64,000 nucleotides of DNA from Streptomyces sp. NBC_00250. GTDB taxonomy: Bacteria > Actinomycetota > Actinomycetes > Streptomycetales > Streptomycetaceae. This document shows positions 63,615 to 64,000 of this stretch, piece after piece. The position numbers and the translations under genes were made by a program. Within the stretch, counting starts at the first letter, position 1. The number at the start of each line of letters is the position of its first letter. The stretch is taken from the NCBI RefSeq assembly GCF_036192275.1, contig NZ_CP108088.1:7441501-7505500 (forward strand). Reading direction: 5' to 3'. The notes under the pieces are model-generated. The model saw only the letters and a program-made list of their open reading frames with translations, was not told where the DNA came from and did not search any database.

Positions 63615-64000
63615 ATGCGTGTCGTCATCGTCACCGAATCCTTCCCTCCCGACGTCAACGGTGTGGCGCACTGCGCCCTGCAGACCGCGCGCCACCTCGT
63701 CCGGCGGGGTCACACCCCGCTCGTCATCGCCCCCGCCGTCGCCGACCCGGCCGCGGACGCCGACGCCCCCTGCGCCGTCGTCCGGGTGCCCTCCCTCCCC
63801 CTCCCCGGCTATCCGCAGGTACGCGTCGCCCTGCCCAGCCGCCGTGTCGCCGCGGCCATCGCCGCCCACCGCGCCGACCTCGTCCACCTCGCCGGCCCGT
63901 TCGTCCTCGGGGTGCGCGGGATGACGGCCGCCACCCGGCTCGGCATCCCCGCCGTCGCCGTCTACCAGACCGACCTCGCCGGCTACGCCCGCACCTACGT
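63615..64000 (+). CDS. GT4-type glycosyltransferase, 5' part only
   Basis: The frame begins MRVVIVTESFPPDVNGVAHC and continues with HLVRRGHTPLVIAPAVADPA, VVRVPSLPLPGYPQVRVALP and LVHLAGPFVLGVRGMTAATR, the N-terminal acceptor domain of GT4-family retaining glycosyltransferases (mannosyltransferase-like). It is cut by the window end before the donor-binding domain. A role in phosphatidylinositol mannoside or other glycolipid synthesis is possible. Confidence 0.88.
   Translation, partial: MRVVIVTESFPPDVNGVAHCALQTARHLVRRGHTPLVIAPAVADPAADADAPCAVVRVPSLPLPGYPQVRVALPSRRVAAAIAAHRADLVHLAGPFVLGVRGMTAATRLGIPAVAVYQTDLAGYARTY

Overview
The window is chromosomal DNA from a Streptomyces or very close relative. 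The evidence is GC-rich coding sequence with G/C third positions, frequent GTG/TTG starts, 4-nt ATGA/GTGA gene overlaps, and markers such as rbpA, the smeA-sffA sporulation pair, an FMN-riboswitch rib operon and a secreted GH18 chitinase. From memory, the housekeeping genes resemble the S. coelicolor block around SCO1415-SCO1443; this was not aligned here.

Layout. 0-4 kb: a partial ROK gene, an NAD(P)-binding reductase, and a chitinase whose promoter carries the actinomycete 12-bp chitinase repeats and a DasR-like box. 4-10 kb: FMN riboswitch followed by ribD-ribE-ribM-ribBA-ribH, then hisE-hisG. 10-19 kb: a PH-domain membrane protein, two CNNM/CorC-type CBS-domain membrane proteins behind a hairpin-rich leader, a secreted exonuclease-endonuclease-phosphatase protein, an EccA-like AAA+ ATPase, a small P-loop kinase and a secreted C39-like protein.

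19-44 kb is accessory. It opens with decayed mobile DNA: a broken tyrosine integrase, an IS5-type and an IS630-type transposase remnant, and a deleted ABC exporter. Next come a lipoprotein and a 1498-residue secreted protein with a transglycosylase-like region and a C-terminal NucA/NucB-type DNase, facing an SMI1/KNR4 immunity-like gene. Then a 13.5-kb cluster (28951-42440) holds a macro-domain-like protein, an Xre/MbcA-like antitoxin with a RES-domain toxin, a 1413-residue TPR-CHAT protease, a convergent caspase-like protease, a coiled-coil membrane protein, three small unknowns and a Ycf46-like AAA+ ATPase. I infer a protease-based conflict or programmed-cell-death system. The island ends with a second lipoprotein paralogous to the first and a small secreted peptidase-inhibitor-like protein.

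44.6-64 kb returns to core genes: acyl-CoA dehydrogenase, a CrtC/AttH-like protein, an APH-type phosphotransferase, an Lrp regulator, a YtcJ-like amidohydrolase, polyprenol-phosphate mannosyltransferase, FxsA, rbpA with a SigR-type promoter, a UMF1-family transporter, glycerophosphodiester phosphodiesterase, a YczE-like protein with its divergent MocR regulator, sffA-smeA with a BldD-like box, ankyrin and HEAT-repeat proteins, and a glycosyltransferase cut by the window edge.
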